Shown here: positions 31,785 through 40,124 of the stretch, piece by piece | How the letters are laid out: every line of letters begins with the position of its first letter | How positions within the stretch are numbered: position 1 is the stretch's first letter | Notes under the pieces: generated by a model | Databases searched by the model: none | What the model saw: only the letters and a program-made list of their open reading frames with translations | Told to the model about the DNA's origin: nothing | Assembly: GCA_017397645.1 (NCBI GenBank) | Contig: JAFQIE010000032.1 | Span: forward strand, 1-40,632 | Origin: Lachnospiraceae bacterium | GTDB taxonomy: Bacteria; Bacillota; Clostridia; Lachnospirales; Lachnospiraceae | Length of the DNA: 40,632 nucleotides | Direction: 5' to 3' | Made by a program: the position numbers and the translations under genes

Positions 31785-32032
31785 TGCGGTTGAGTTGTTG
31801 CTATTTTTGATTTCAACCGCATAAAAGTCATGTCCCTTGCGGTGGAACCGTTCATTATCCCATTTTCAACCGTACATTCTGACACTTATGTGCGGTTATC
31901 TTCCTAACTTTTCAAAACACAACCGTAATACTCGCCATATGTTGCGGTTCAAATAATGAATTGTGATTTTATAACCGTATGGAATACAAGTTTTGTGCGG
32001 TTATTTTATCAACTTTTCCAATCATAACCGCA
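31785..32032 (+). repeat. Regular array of ten inverted half-sites, period 53 bp
   Basis: Five copies of TGCGGTT (starts 31785, 31838 as TGCGGTG, 31891, 31943, 31996) alternate with five of AACCGCA/AACCGTA (starts 31815, 31868, 31921, 31973, 32026). Distances between starts are 30, 23, 30, 23, 30, 22, 30, 23 and 30 bases, that is 23-base and 16-base spacers in strict alternation. The spacer sequences are all different. The variant AACCGTA still pairs with TGCGGTT through a G-U pair if the plus strand is RNA, but gives an A-C mismatch on the other strand. One additional AACCGTT lies at 31846. No coding function fits a 53-base period. Confidence 0.9.
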
Positions 32033-32113
32033 TTCTGCTCCAAACAGCAATCTCATACCAACTTTCATCTCCACTCAAACAATAAACTCGCGTCCCTTCC
32101 TCTATTCATACAC

Positions 32114-32395
32114 ATGTCTTTGGATAATCTCATTCTGGAACTGCTCCGACAAAGACACAAACTTGGCAGAGAATCCTGTGACACGGACAATCAGGTCCTG
32201 GAAACCTTCCGCCGCTACACCGGTAAAAGCATTCATAATTACCTGACCCAACGGCGATTAGAACATGCCAGACGCCTGCTACAGAATGGAGTTTCCGTCA
32301 CGGAAGCCTGCTACCAGAGCGGATTCTCGGACTGCTCCGGGTTTATCACGCTATTCAAAAAACATTTTGGTATAACACCGGGGAAATATCAATAA
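32114..32395 (+). pseudogene. AraC-type regulator fragment (DNA-binding half)
   Basis: The frame encodes the second helix-turn-helix of an AraC/XylS domain: YTGKSIHNYLTQRRLEHARR, LLQNGVSVTEACYQSGFSD and FITLFKKHFGITPGKYQ. The first helix-turn-helix is degraded (ESCDTDNQVLETFRR in place of the usual LSRLFKK context), and no ligand-binding half exists upstream. ATG 32114 lacks a ribosome site; the frame can be read open from 31979 through the repeat array. It is probably a remnant of a larger gene, perhaps once a rhamnose-type activator, although a functional short regulator cannot be excluded. It ends in a shared terminator at 32394-32426. Confidence 0.65.
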
Positions 32396-32426
32396 AGCAG
32401 TACGGACACTTCGTCCGCACTGCTTT
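32394..32426. terminator. Bidirectional terminator between convergent genes
   Basis: AAAGCAGT-(A)-CGGAC pairs with GTCCG-(C)-ACTGCTTT around ACTTC, only a single base mismatch in a 14-bp stem. It serves the AraC-type fragment (plus) and the DUF4125 protein gene (minus, stop at 32430). Confidence 0.85.
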
Positions 32427-32429
32427 AGT

Positions 32430-34883
32430 TTATATCTTACTCTCCGCATCTTCCACGGATTCATACCCGTAAAGTCTTGCGGTATTGTTCATAATCTCGT
32501 ATGCCAGATTGCGTCCTTCCTGGAGTAAGCCCACGATGAATCTGCCATACAGCATCAAGGTTTCCTCGGAATAGGTGCTCATCTCCCCCCGCAGATAGGT
32601 TTCGTAGGAGGTATCGTATGGGGTATCGTCCTTGGTATGGATAGTTCTTGCATGAATTGCCATCTTGGGATATTGCGCCGCAAAAGCTTCCATCCACTGT
32701 ACCTGAATCTTGATGATTTCCTCTTGAATTTGAATTCTCTCAGGGCTACGCACGGGCAGGGAATCCTGAAACTGTGTAAAACGCTCCGGTGCAGTGCTCT
32801 CCATCATGCGGGCATACTTTTCCGTAATCAGATTCCAGCCTCTCTCTTTTCCCTCCTGCAAATCCTTGTAGAAACTCTCCAAAAGTTCTTTGGGCCATGC
32901 CTGATACTGGCTCTTTCTCATAATTTGGAAAGTACTCCAATTATCCTGACAGGAAGCTCTTCCACCTTCGTTTTCTACTTTATCAAAGAGTTCCCACTCC
33001 AATGCTACAATTTTGTCTACCATGCTCTCTATCTTATCCATAATCTGCGAAATATACCCTTCCAAAAACAGGTCCTGTCCTTCCACCAATTGTTGTCTCT
33101 TCATTTCTTCTAGAAGCACGGCGGCCACTTGTTCAAAACTTGCCACCATCGCATCTTTCATATGCACCTTTGCGGAATCATAAGTCACGCCCAGCCATGC
33201 CTCTTTTTGTAAAGGCAGTTCCACTACACGCTCCAATATAGGAAGAAGTTTATCGCCCAAAGGCAATGCCTCCAATGCTTTTCTTTTCCACTTATAGTAG
33301 GGAGCATAAGTGCGGCTCAATAAAAACGCCAGGTTCATGGCTGCTTCCACCGCCTTTGCAATGCACAGGGACGCCGTCACATAATCCTCACGAGCCATCA
33401 TTCTGGGATAATTGCTCTGAGCATACTGGGAAAACTCGTGCAGTTCTGTGGCCAGTTTCTCCCGCCAAACTTGGTCAGGATAATATCCTTGCAACACATT
33501 TCGAATCCCTGTAAAGACGCCCAAATCATCGCGGAACACTGCGCCGTTTACGGCTGATGCCAGTTGCATTTCCTGCACCCGTTCACCCTTCACACCGGGC
33601 TGCTCAAACACTGCCTTTCGTAGTGCTTCTACAAAGGCTTCCTTAGATAAATCTACACTCTCAAAATCAATTTGGGTGCCTAACAATCCATTGTAAAAAT
33701 CATTGCAGGTGAACACGCCCCTACGGTTGGCTATCAAGCGGTCATTCTTTCCAATCTGATAGACCGATTCTATTAACTCTTCATAAGCCTTCTGTAAATC
33801 TGCACCGATTCTCTTCCAATCCTCCGCCATCAGCCACATGCAAAATCCGATGCCGTAATCATGATCCGTGGAGATAGCGTCATCATACCCATAGCAATCC
33901 GACCCCTCGCCCACCATACCCACGGCAATACGGCTCTCATACTCCGGAAACTTCTCTGCAATCATAGGGCGACCATAGGTCTCATAAAAGGCACGACACC
34001 TATCTATATTCCTGACGAACTCCCGCACCCCAGCACCTTCTGCCACATCGGTTTTGCAGGATGCTACATTATCTGTGCTCTTTTCTGCTTTCTTTTTTGC
34101 AAACGCACATTTTTCCTGTACACGCTTGTAATTGTCATTGATGCCGGTGTGCTTTTCCACTTCCAGCAATCCTTTTTCATAATAAGAAGACGCCCGTACA
34201 TAGTCTTCCTTCGCCATCATCAAATCGCCCATAGCTACCAGCGCGGCACCGTAATGAAAATCCCTGCCGCCATCGTTTTCATAGATTTGTAATGCTTCCT
34301 TTAAATACGCTTCTGCTTCTTCGTAAGATTCCTGTGTAGCGAGCACGATAAGAGATGCCGCCAAGTTTGCCATAGAAGTAGCCTTAGGTATCACTGCATC
34401 TTCATACAATGCCACGATGGCAAGTGCTTTCCTCAGCATCTCCACAGCATTTTTTTGATTTCCCATCTCCTGATACAACAAACTCCAGTTGTTATACAGG
34501 CTGGCATAACGGAAATCTCCCGGTTCTAAATGTTTTTGATAGTTTTCTTCCACCTGTTCAAAGAAGGCAAAGGCCTGCTCATGCAGGTCGAAGGCGCGAT
34601 AAGCGTTTGCAATGTTCAATAGGGAAGTGGCGTGTTCCACCCTTCCTTCCAGTTCCATCTCTTCCAAAAGAGACAACAACTGCGCGCAATAATCAAGCCC
34701 CTTCTCCCTCTGGGTAGTGTCTCTACAGAATCCTATCATTTCATTGAGGAGCGTAAACAGTACCCCCAACTCGCCCTGTTCACGGGCCTGTGTAATCTGC
34801 CCTGCCAAGTATTCTTCTATTTCTTCCAGCGTATTTTTGCCAAACATTTCATCATAGGTTTGCAAAATATCTGCAATATTCAT
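32430..34883 (-). CDS. TPR - DUF4037 - DUF4125 fusion protein
   Basis: An 817-residue cytoplasmic protein in three parts. Residues about 30-270 are tetratricopeptide-like repeats (ATSLLNIANAYRAFDLHEQA, ASLYNNWSLLYQEMGNQKNA). Residues about 290-600 match DUF4037, with a nucleotidyltransferase-type signature GEGSDCYGYDDAISTDHDYG; the GS and the DxD-like acidic residues are present. Residues about 620-810 match DUF4125 (SCQDNWSTFQIMRKSQYQAW, HARTIHTKDDTPYDTSYETYL). DUF4037 proteins in Firmicutes are usually about 300 residues. The GSx...DxD pattern resembles aminoglycoside-type or tRNA-type nucleotidyltransferases, but the substrate is unknown. The gene has its own GGGAGG site and ends in a terminator; nothing links it to rhamnose use except proximity. 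Confidence 0.85.
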   Translation of the reverse strand: MNIADILQTYDEMFGKNTLEEIEEYLAGQITQAREQGELGVLFTLLNEMIGFCRDTTQREKGLDYCAQLLSLLEEMELEGRVEHATSLLNIANAYRAFDLHEQAFAFFEQVEENYQKHLEPGDFRYASLYNNWSLLYQEMGNQKNAVEMLRKALAIVALYEDAVIPKATSMANLAASLIVLATQESYEEAEAYLKEALQIYENDGGRDFHYGAALVAMGDLMMAKEDYVRASSYYEKGLLEVEKHTGINDNYKRVQEKCAFAKKKAEKSTDNVASCKTDVAEGAGVREFVRNIDRCRAFYETYGRPMIAEKFPEYESRIAVGMVGEGSDCYGYDDAISTDHDYGIGFCMWLMAEDWKRIGADLQKAYEELIESVYQIGKNDRLIANRRGVFTCNDFYNGLLGTQIDFESVDLSKEAFVEALRKAVFEQPGVKGERVQEMQLASAVNGAVFRDDLGVFTGIRNVLQGYYPDQVWREKLATELHEFSQYAQSNYPRMMAREDYVTASLCIAKAVEAAMNLAFLLSRTYAPYYKWKRKALEALPLGDKLLPILERVVELPLQKEAWLGVTYDSAKVHMKDAMVASFEQVAAVLLEEMKRQQLVEGQDLFLEGYISQIMDKIESMVDKIVALEWELFDKVENEGGRASCQDNWSTFQIMRKSQYQAWPKELLESFYKDLQEGKERGWNLITEKYARMMESTAPERFTQFQDSLPVRSPERIQIQEEIIKIQVQWMEAFAAQYPKMAIHARTIHTKDDTPYDTSYETYLRGEMSTYSEETLMLYGRFIVGLLQEGRNLAYEIMNNTARLYGYESVEDAESKI

Positions 34884-34900
34884 AGAAACCTCCCACTATC

Positions 34901-34935
34901 AAAAACTCAATGCGCCCTCCTTAGAAGGCGCATTG
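34901..34935 (-). terminator. Terminator of the rhamnose operon
   Basis: A perfect 9-bp stem (CAATGCGCC with GGCGCATTG) with a 10-base loop is followed on the minus strand by AGTTTTTGA. It lies 57 bases after the rhaA stop codon. Confidence 0.85.
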
Positions 34936-34991
34936 TAACATTTGTGTTCAAAACAGGGTTCTTTATCCTAACAGAAATCCTATTCCGCACT

Positions 34992-36239
34992 CTAACGAAG
35001 ACTCAACACTTCATCCTCGTACTTTTGAATCTCAGCAAAGAATTCTTTGTCGGAAACCACACCCTGACGGACGCAGTACTCGTTCCAAATATCGCCCAGG
35101 GGCAGGGTCTTTACTGCTTCCTGCTCTACCATCAGTTGGGTCAAGCGATTCTCATCCTGCAGTTTTTTCAATTCTGCATTGGGGGTGAGAAGTGCCATCA
35201 ACAGTGCTTTCTGGAAGCTTCTGAAGCCCATGGCAAAAGCGGACACACGGTTGATGCTTGCATCGAAATAATCCAGCGCAATATAGACTCTGTCAAGTGC
35301 GTCGCAACGCACGATTTCCTTGGCAATCTCTTTTGTCTCATCGTCAAACAATACCACATGGTCGCTGTCCCAGCGGATGGGTCTGGTGACATGCAATGCA
35401 ATTTCATCAAAGAAGCAAAGCAGTGCCGGAATCTTGTCGGAAACCATCTCCGTGGGGTGATAATGTCCATTATCCATCAAGGGTAGGCAGCCTTCGTGAG
35501 TAGCCGCAAAACTCAGCGCAAACTCAGCACTTCCCGCGGTAAATGCCTCCACGCCGATACCAAACACCTTGGATTCCACACAAGGTTTCACCTTATCTCT
35601 ATCATAGGGCTCAGACAGAATCTGCTCGATGGAATCTTTGTATCTCATTCTGGGGCCCATACGGTCTGCGGGCACATCCTTGTATCCGTCGCCAATCCAA
35701 ATGTTCATGACACAGGGTACGCCCGTCTCCTCTGCGAAATACTGGGAAATACGGATACATGCTTTACCGTGCTCAATCCAGAATTTTCTGGTTTCCTCAT
35801 CAGGGCTGGTCAGTGTCAATCCATCCTTTACCATATTATGGGAAAAGAAGGTAGGATTAAAGTCGATGCCCATACCTCTTTCCTTGGCGAACTCCACCCA
35901 CTTAGCAAAGTGCTTGGGCTCAATTTTGTCACGGTTCACGTACTCGCCCTCTTCAAAAATGGCATAACATGCGTGAATATTCAATTTCTTCTTACCGGGC
36001 ATCAGGCTCATTGCCTTGTCCATGTCTGCCATCAACTGTTCCGGGGTTTTCGCCTTACCGGGATAGTTGCCGGTGGTCTGGATGCCTCCGGTCAGTGGAC
36101 CATCATGGTCAAATCCGATTACATCATCTCCCTGCCAGCAATGCAGTGCCACAGGCACCTCCATACATTTGGCAATGGCCGCTTCTACGTCTACGCCGTA
36201 GCTTGCGTAAATTTCTTTTGCTGATTCAAATCTTGTCAT
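34992..36239 (-). CDS. rhaA: L-rhamnose isomerase
   Basis: A 415-residue TIM-barrel, metal-dependent enzyme that converts L-rhamnose to L-rhamnulose in the cytoplasm; E. coli RhaA is 419 residues. Characteristic stretches are VALHCWQGDDVIGFDHDG, GIQTTGNYPG, NIHACYAI, DFNPTFFSH (metal ligands), VMNIWIGDGYKD, MDNGHYHPTE and HVTRPIRWDSDHVV. It follows rhaB by 66 bases in the same direction and its product is phosphorylated by RhaB. The aldolase step is encoded in the microcompartment operon 5 kb to the left, not here. Confidence 0.97.
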   Translation of the reverse strand: MTRFESAKEIYASYGVDVEAAIAKCMEVPVALHCWQGDDVIGFDHDGPLTGGIQTTGNYPGKAKTPEQLMADMDKAMSLMPGKKKLNIHACYAIFEEGEYVNRDKIEPKHFAKWVEFAKERGMGIDFNPTFFSHNMVKDGLTLTSPDEETRKFWIEHGKACIRISQYFAEETGVPCVMNIWIGDGYKDVPADRMGPRMRYKDSIEQILSEPYDRDKVKPCVESKVFGIGVEAFTAGSAEFALSFAATHEGCLPLMDNGHYHPTEMVSDKIPALLCFFDEIALHVTRPIRWDSDHVVLFDDETKEIAKEIVRCDALDRVYIALDYFDASINRVSAFAMGFRSFQKALLMALLTPNAELKKLQDENRLTQLMVEQEAVKTLPLGDIWNEYCVRQGVVSDKEFFAEIQKYEDEVLSLR

Positions 36240-36305
36240 ACTCCTCTTTTACACTCCTTTGATATCCATTTTTCCTTTGGTATGTTTCAAAGGCACAATC
36301 CGCCT

Positions 36306-37715
36306 TTATTGATACACCTGTATAGGGAAGGACGTAAACACACAAGCCCTTGCCGCTTTTAAGTCTTTCAATTCACCGGTTGTCATCATCTGGGCCGCGA
36401 TATTGCCAATGGCAGTGGCCTCACCGGGCCCTGCATACACAGGCAATCCTGTGGCTTCTTTTGTGAGACGGTTGAGATAATCTGCATTGGAGCCACCACC
36501 CACGATATGAATGCAATCGTATTCCTTGCCGGTGATTGCCGCAATTTCCTTTACGGTTGCTGCATAGCATCGGGCAAGACTATTGTACACCACTGCTGCC
36601 ACTTCCGCAATCCCCTCAGGGACTTGCTGTCCACTCTCCCTACATGCCGCCTGCACCTCTTCCGTCATATTGGCAGGGGCTAAAAAGCGGTCAGCATTGG
36701 CATCCACGATGGAAGAAATCCGACATTTTGAAGCCATCTCGCAAATCTCACCAAAACCAAGTGCGCCGCCAATTTCTGCTTTCACAGACTGAATCATCCA
36801 AAGTCCCATGATGTTTTTCAAATAACGGTAGCGGTAATCGTATCCTCCCTCATTGGTCAGGTTATTGGCTTCACTTTCTTTAGAACAATTTGCCTCAGGC
36901 AACTCCACTCCCATCAAAGACCAGGTACCGGAACTGATATACAGTGCGTTGTCGCTATCCGTAGGTACCGCAATCACAGCAGAGCCGGTGTCATGGGTAG
37001 CAGGTACAATCACCTGACAATTGTATCCCACTTCTTCCTGTACTTCCTTGGTTAGCTCACCTAACACCGTTCCGGGAGTAACAATGTTTTTGAAAATACG
37101 TCTGGGATATCCCAGTTTTTCAATCAAATCCATATCCCAATCCTTTGTGGCAGGACTGATCAACTGCCCCGTGGTGGCATTGGTGTACTCCGTCACAGCC
37201 ACGCCACTGAGCAAATAGTGGAAATAATCCGGTATCATCAACAGCGTCTCCGCCTTTTCCAAAAGTTCCGGCTTCTTCATCTTCAAAGCCATCAACTGAT
37301 AGATGGTGTTGAACATTTGCTTTTGAATGCCTGTACGGGCATACAAATCTGATTCCGGTATGTATTGATATACTTCCTTATCCATATCCTTGGTGCGTCC
37401 GTCACGATATCCCACGGCATTGCCTATGCGTTTCCCTTCTTTGTCCAAAAGTACAAAGTCCACGCCCCAAGTATCTACGCCGACACTTGTGGGAATCTTG
37501 CCCAGTTCCACGCATTTCTTCATACCAATTTTGATTTGGCGGAACAACTCATCCACATCCCAAACCTTTTCCACTCCGTCACCCTGTGGCACTTCCTTCA
37601 TACCATTGGGAAAACGGTGAATCTCTTCCAAAACCATTTTCCCGTTTTCCAGATGCCCTAAAATATGGCGGCCACTGGATGCACCAATGTCAATTCCCAG
37701 ATAATAGTTTGCCAT
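36306..37715 (-). CDS. rhaB: Rhamnulokinase (FGGY family)
   Basis: A 469-residue carbohydrate kinase that forms L-rhamnulose-1-phosphate. The N-terminal phosphate-binding loop is YYLGIDIGASSGRHILG, and GVDTWGVDFVLLD, TATHDTGSAVIAVP (catalytic region) and IHIVGGGSNADYLNRL (adenosine-binding, near 385-400) follow. I use ATG 37715, with GAGGAGTG seven bases ahead; the longer in-frame start at 37784 overlaps the space after the GNAT gene. Pairs with rhaA downstream. No rhaD or rhamnose transporter is encoded in the window. Confidence 0.95.
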   Translation of the reverse strand: MANYYLGIDIGASSGRHILGHLENGKMVLEEIHRFPNGMKEVPQGDGVEKVWDVDELFRQIKIGMKKCVELGKIPTSVGVDTWGVDFVLLDKEGKRIGNAVGYRDGRTKDMDKEVYQYIPESDLYARTGIQKQMFNTIYQLMALKMKKPELLEKAETLLMIPDYFHYLLSGVAVTEYTNATTGQLISPATKDWDMDLIEKLGYPRRIFKNIVTPGTVLGELTKEVQEEVGYNCQVIVPATHDTGSAVIAVPTDSDNALYISSGTWSLMGVELPEANCSKESEANNLTNEGGYDYRYRYLKNIMGLWMIQSVKAEIGGALGFGEICEMASKCRISSIVDANADRFLAPANMTEEVQAACRESGQQVPEGIAEVAAVVYNSLARCYAATVKEIAAITGKEYDCIHIVGGGSNADYLNRLTKEATGLPVYAGPGEATAIGNIAAQMMTTGELKDLKAARACVFTSFPIQVYQ

Positions 37716-37784
37716 CAAATCACTCCTCATTTCTCCTCTATTATTATGCCAAGCATTCCCGCTTTGCCATTTTAACCATTCCAC

Positions 37785-38294
37785 CTAACGTAGCACTTTC
37801 TCGCAGGCAATTCTCTCCGCACCATCTGACAGATATATAATACCGCAATAGATGAACCCGTTTTTCTTTTGCATATTCTGCATGGATATATTGTCCCTGT
37901 GGGTGTCATTTTTGATGCTGCGGACACCTCTGTCACGGCACATCTGTTCCACTTCTCGGATCATTTGTCCGGCAACGCCACGCCCTTTCTGTGCATTATC
38001 CACCGCAATACGATGGATAGCCGCATAGGGCTCGTCCGTGGTCAGCCAGGCACCTTCATAGATACAATCGTAGGTGGGCTCCCCGTCGAAAATCACGGCG
38101 ATGGTACCTATCACTTTCCCGCCTTCTTCACATACATAACCATATCCTTTTTCAATATCTTCCCGAAACACAGTTTCATTGGGATACCCGTTCTGCCACT
38201 GGTCAATGCCCTGTGATTTCATGTATTCCTGAGCCTGCCTTATGATGCCCATCATAGCAGGAATGTCTTCTGTTCTTGACTTTCTGAATATCAC
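37785..38294 (-). CDS. GNAT-family N-acetyltransferase
   Basis: A 169-residue GNAT protein: FRKSRTEDIPAMMGIIRQAQ at the N-terminus, the acetyl-CoA loop NAQKGRGVAGQMIREVE (about 99-115) and the final NMQKKNGFIYCGII strand. The substrate is unknown. It follows the sugar-kinase gene by 17 bases and precedes rhaB by 69, so it is probably carried on the same transcript. Unlike the GNAT protein at 8403-9014 it has no small partner gene. Confidence 0.88.
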   Translation of the reverse strand: MIFRKSRTEDIPAMMGIIRQAQEYMKSQGIDQWQNGYPNETVFREDIEKGYGYVCEEGGKVIGTIAVIFDGEPTYDCIYEGAWLTTDEPYAAIHRIAVDNAQKGRGVAGQMIREVEQMCRDRGVRSIKNDTHRDNISMQNMQKKNGFIYCGIIYLSDGAERIACEKVLR

Positions 38295-38311
38295 TATGAA
38301 TCTCTCTCCAA

Positions 38312-39247
38312 CTAAGTTCGATTTTCTGTCACTTGCGCCCGGGGCAGTAGTTCTTTCACTTGAGATATGTCTGCCGGCTGGGAACCGTCACACATCACAT
38401 TGGCCGCCGAAGTAGCCAGTGCCAATCCCATCGCCTCTGTGACCTCCATGCCTTGCTCCATCCCGTAGGCAAGCGCTGCCACCATGGAATCTCCGGCGCC
38501 TACAGTACTACCTACCGGCACAGGGATGCCCTGTCCTCTGTACACTTTCCCCTCATAGACAAAGAGGGCACCCTCTCCGCCTAAAGAAACTGTTACACAA
38601 GGAATTCCACCCTTGTGAATGTCCAGTGCCGCCTGCACCAATTGTGCTTCCGTCTCCACAGGATATCCCAATAACTCCTCGATTTCCTTTGCATTAGGCT
38701 TAATGAAAAAGGGACACGCTTGGATGCCGGCCTTCAGCCTCTCTCCGTCTGCATCCAAAAAGACTTTGGCGCCTTTTTTCTTACAGACTTCAATCCATTC
38801 TGCATATAAAGAAGGTTTCGCGCCCTTGGGCAAACTGCCCGCCAATACCACACTATCCCCTTCTTCCAGTTGGTCTGTCAAAAGGCTCAGCACGCGATTT
38901 AAATCTTCTTCGCCCACTTCCGTACCGGGCTCGTTGATATCTGTGTTCTGTCCGCAAGCTTCGTCTATAATTTTCAGATTGGTTCTTGTCTGTCCCGACA
39001 CATGATAAAGAAGCGTCTCTATGCCCTGAGTCCGAAGAGTTTCTTCTATCCACTTGCCCGTGTTACCGGCCACGATTCCCATAGCTACACTTTTTCCACC
39101 CAAGGAGGCAATCACCTTGGACACATTGATACCCTTACCGCCGGGATCCTGACGCATCCACTGCACACGATTCACTTCTCCTGTTTGAAAGTGGTTAATT
39201 TTTACTGTTTTATCCACGGCGGGATTCAATGTCACCGTATAGATCAT
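38312..39247 (-). CDS. 1-phosphofructokinase-type PfkB sugar kinase
   Basis: A 311-residue PfkB kinase closest in look to FruK/LacC: YTVTLNPAVDKTVKI at the start, RQDPGGKGINVSKVIASLGG (first signature, about 35-54), LAGSLPKGAKP and GSTVGAGDSMVAALAYG near the end (catalytic Asp in GAGDS). FruK phosphorylates fructose-1-phosphate; tagatose-6-phosphate kinases look similar. No fructose PTS genes are seen, so a role with ketose phosphates from the rhamnose/fucose route, such as the DHAP side, cannot be read from sequence. ATG 39247 is chosen for the AGGAGAG site; the in-frame start at 39340 lacks one. Confidence 0.88.
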   Translation of the reverse strand: MIYTVTLNPAVDKTVKINHFQTGEVNRVQWMRQDPGGKGINVSKVIASLGGKSVAMGIVAGNTGKWIEETLRTQGIETLLYHVSGQTRTNLKIIDEACGQNTDINEPGTEVGEEDLNRVLSLLTDQLEEGDSVVLAGSLPKGAKPSLYAEWIEVCKKKGAKVFLDADGERLKAGIQACPFFIKPNAKEIEELLGYPVETEAQLVQAALDIHKGGIPCVTVSLGGEGALFVYEGKVYRGQGIPVPVGSTVGAGDSMVAALAYGMEQGMEVTEAMGLALATSAANVMCDGSQPADISQVKELLPRAQVTENRT

Positions 39248-39351
39248 ATGCGTTCTCTCCTGGCTTAGGTATGATGATTGTGGTCTTTGACACTTGAATA
39301 TGAAGACTGCCGACTCGTCTGAGCCGGCATATCTATGCATTTATTTCCGGA

Positions 39352-40020
39352 TTAACACTTGATTTCCAAATACCCCAACAATTTGGACATATCGTACTCT
39401 TCCAGCAAACCTAAATTGGAATCGTAGAATTTACCATCGAAATGAATCAGATAATGGCAGAAACGTCCCATCTTTTCCATCATGACACAGCACTTAGGCA
39501 TAACAGCGTCCCGTCCCTCTGTGTACATGATGATATCACTGTGGTCGATGCCGTAATAATTCAATGCGGAAATCACGCGACCCATGGTAGCCTGCCATTC
39601 CCTGCAATCCATAACACTGATGACCTCGGCAATGGTCACACCCGCCAACATCGCCACGCAGGCCTGCCCGCACAGTCCGTCTTCCGGCTGGATAATCACA
39701 TTCATATCCGTAATTTTGCGAATGGGATTCTCAAAACTGTAGGGGCTGTTCTGGTCCATACGGATCAAAGAATCATTGATGCGCAACAATATCTTATGGG
39801 GCACATCCATTTCCACCTGCAGGGCATCCTCATCCCCGATATGAATCTCATAATTTCCCTTCTCCTTGGGCAACAGTTCGCAGTCGATGATACTGTTATC
39901 CAGTACAATTTCCCCTTTGATGACATCTCTCTGCTTACATACTTCCCAAATATTAAAAGGGATCTGAATCATATATCCCTTTTCTTTTTTCTCCACTTTT
40001 GACTCAAAAAAATACCTCAT
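39352..40020 (-). CDS. Protein with DUF1905-like start and C39-like cysteine peptidase fold
   Basis: A 222-residue protein. Residues about 15-90 (YMIQIPFNIWEVCKQRDVIK, VEMDVPHKILLRI) look like a small beta-barrel domain of the DUF1905 kind. From about 110 a cysteine-peptidase C39-like domain follows: EDGLCGQACVAML (candidate Cys), GRVISALNYYGI, and HYLIHFDGKFYDSN (candidate His and Asp). No signal peptide, so cytoplasmic. C39-type folds can be peptidases or non-catalytic adaptors; without a transporter partner this is not a bacteriocin exporter peptidase. The GGGAGGG site precedes ATG 40020. Confidence 0.6.
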   Translation of the reverse strand: MRYFFESKVEKKEKGYMIQIPFNIWEVCKQRDVIKGEIVLDNSIIDCELLPKEKGNYEIHIGDEDALQVEMDVPHKILLRINDSLIRMDQNSPYSFENPIRKITDMNVIIQPEDGLCGQACVAMLAGVTIAEVISVMDCREWQATMGRVISALNYYGIDHSDIIMYTEGRDAVMPKCCVMMEKMGRFCHYLIHFDGKFYDSNLGLLEEYDMSKLLGYLEIKC

Positions 40021-40124
40021 TTATTCTTACCCTCCCAATGGCAATCCGTTATGCCACGAATCATTTTATCAAATGCAAACACATTTGAAAACCCATTTTG
40101 CATAAGTTAAAAAACTAACAATCC

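Noticed and set aside
31571-31885. Minus-strand ORF of about 104 codons with (AENSHQS)n repeats
   Set aside because: It begins at a GTG without a ribosome site, overlaps the end of the PHP gene, and its repeats are simply the 21-bp tandem repeat read in frame.
31785-32032. CRISPR array
   Set aside because: Regular spacing is present, but the repeats are only 7 bp, alternate in orientation, and the spacers are 16 or 23 bases; no cas genes are in the window.
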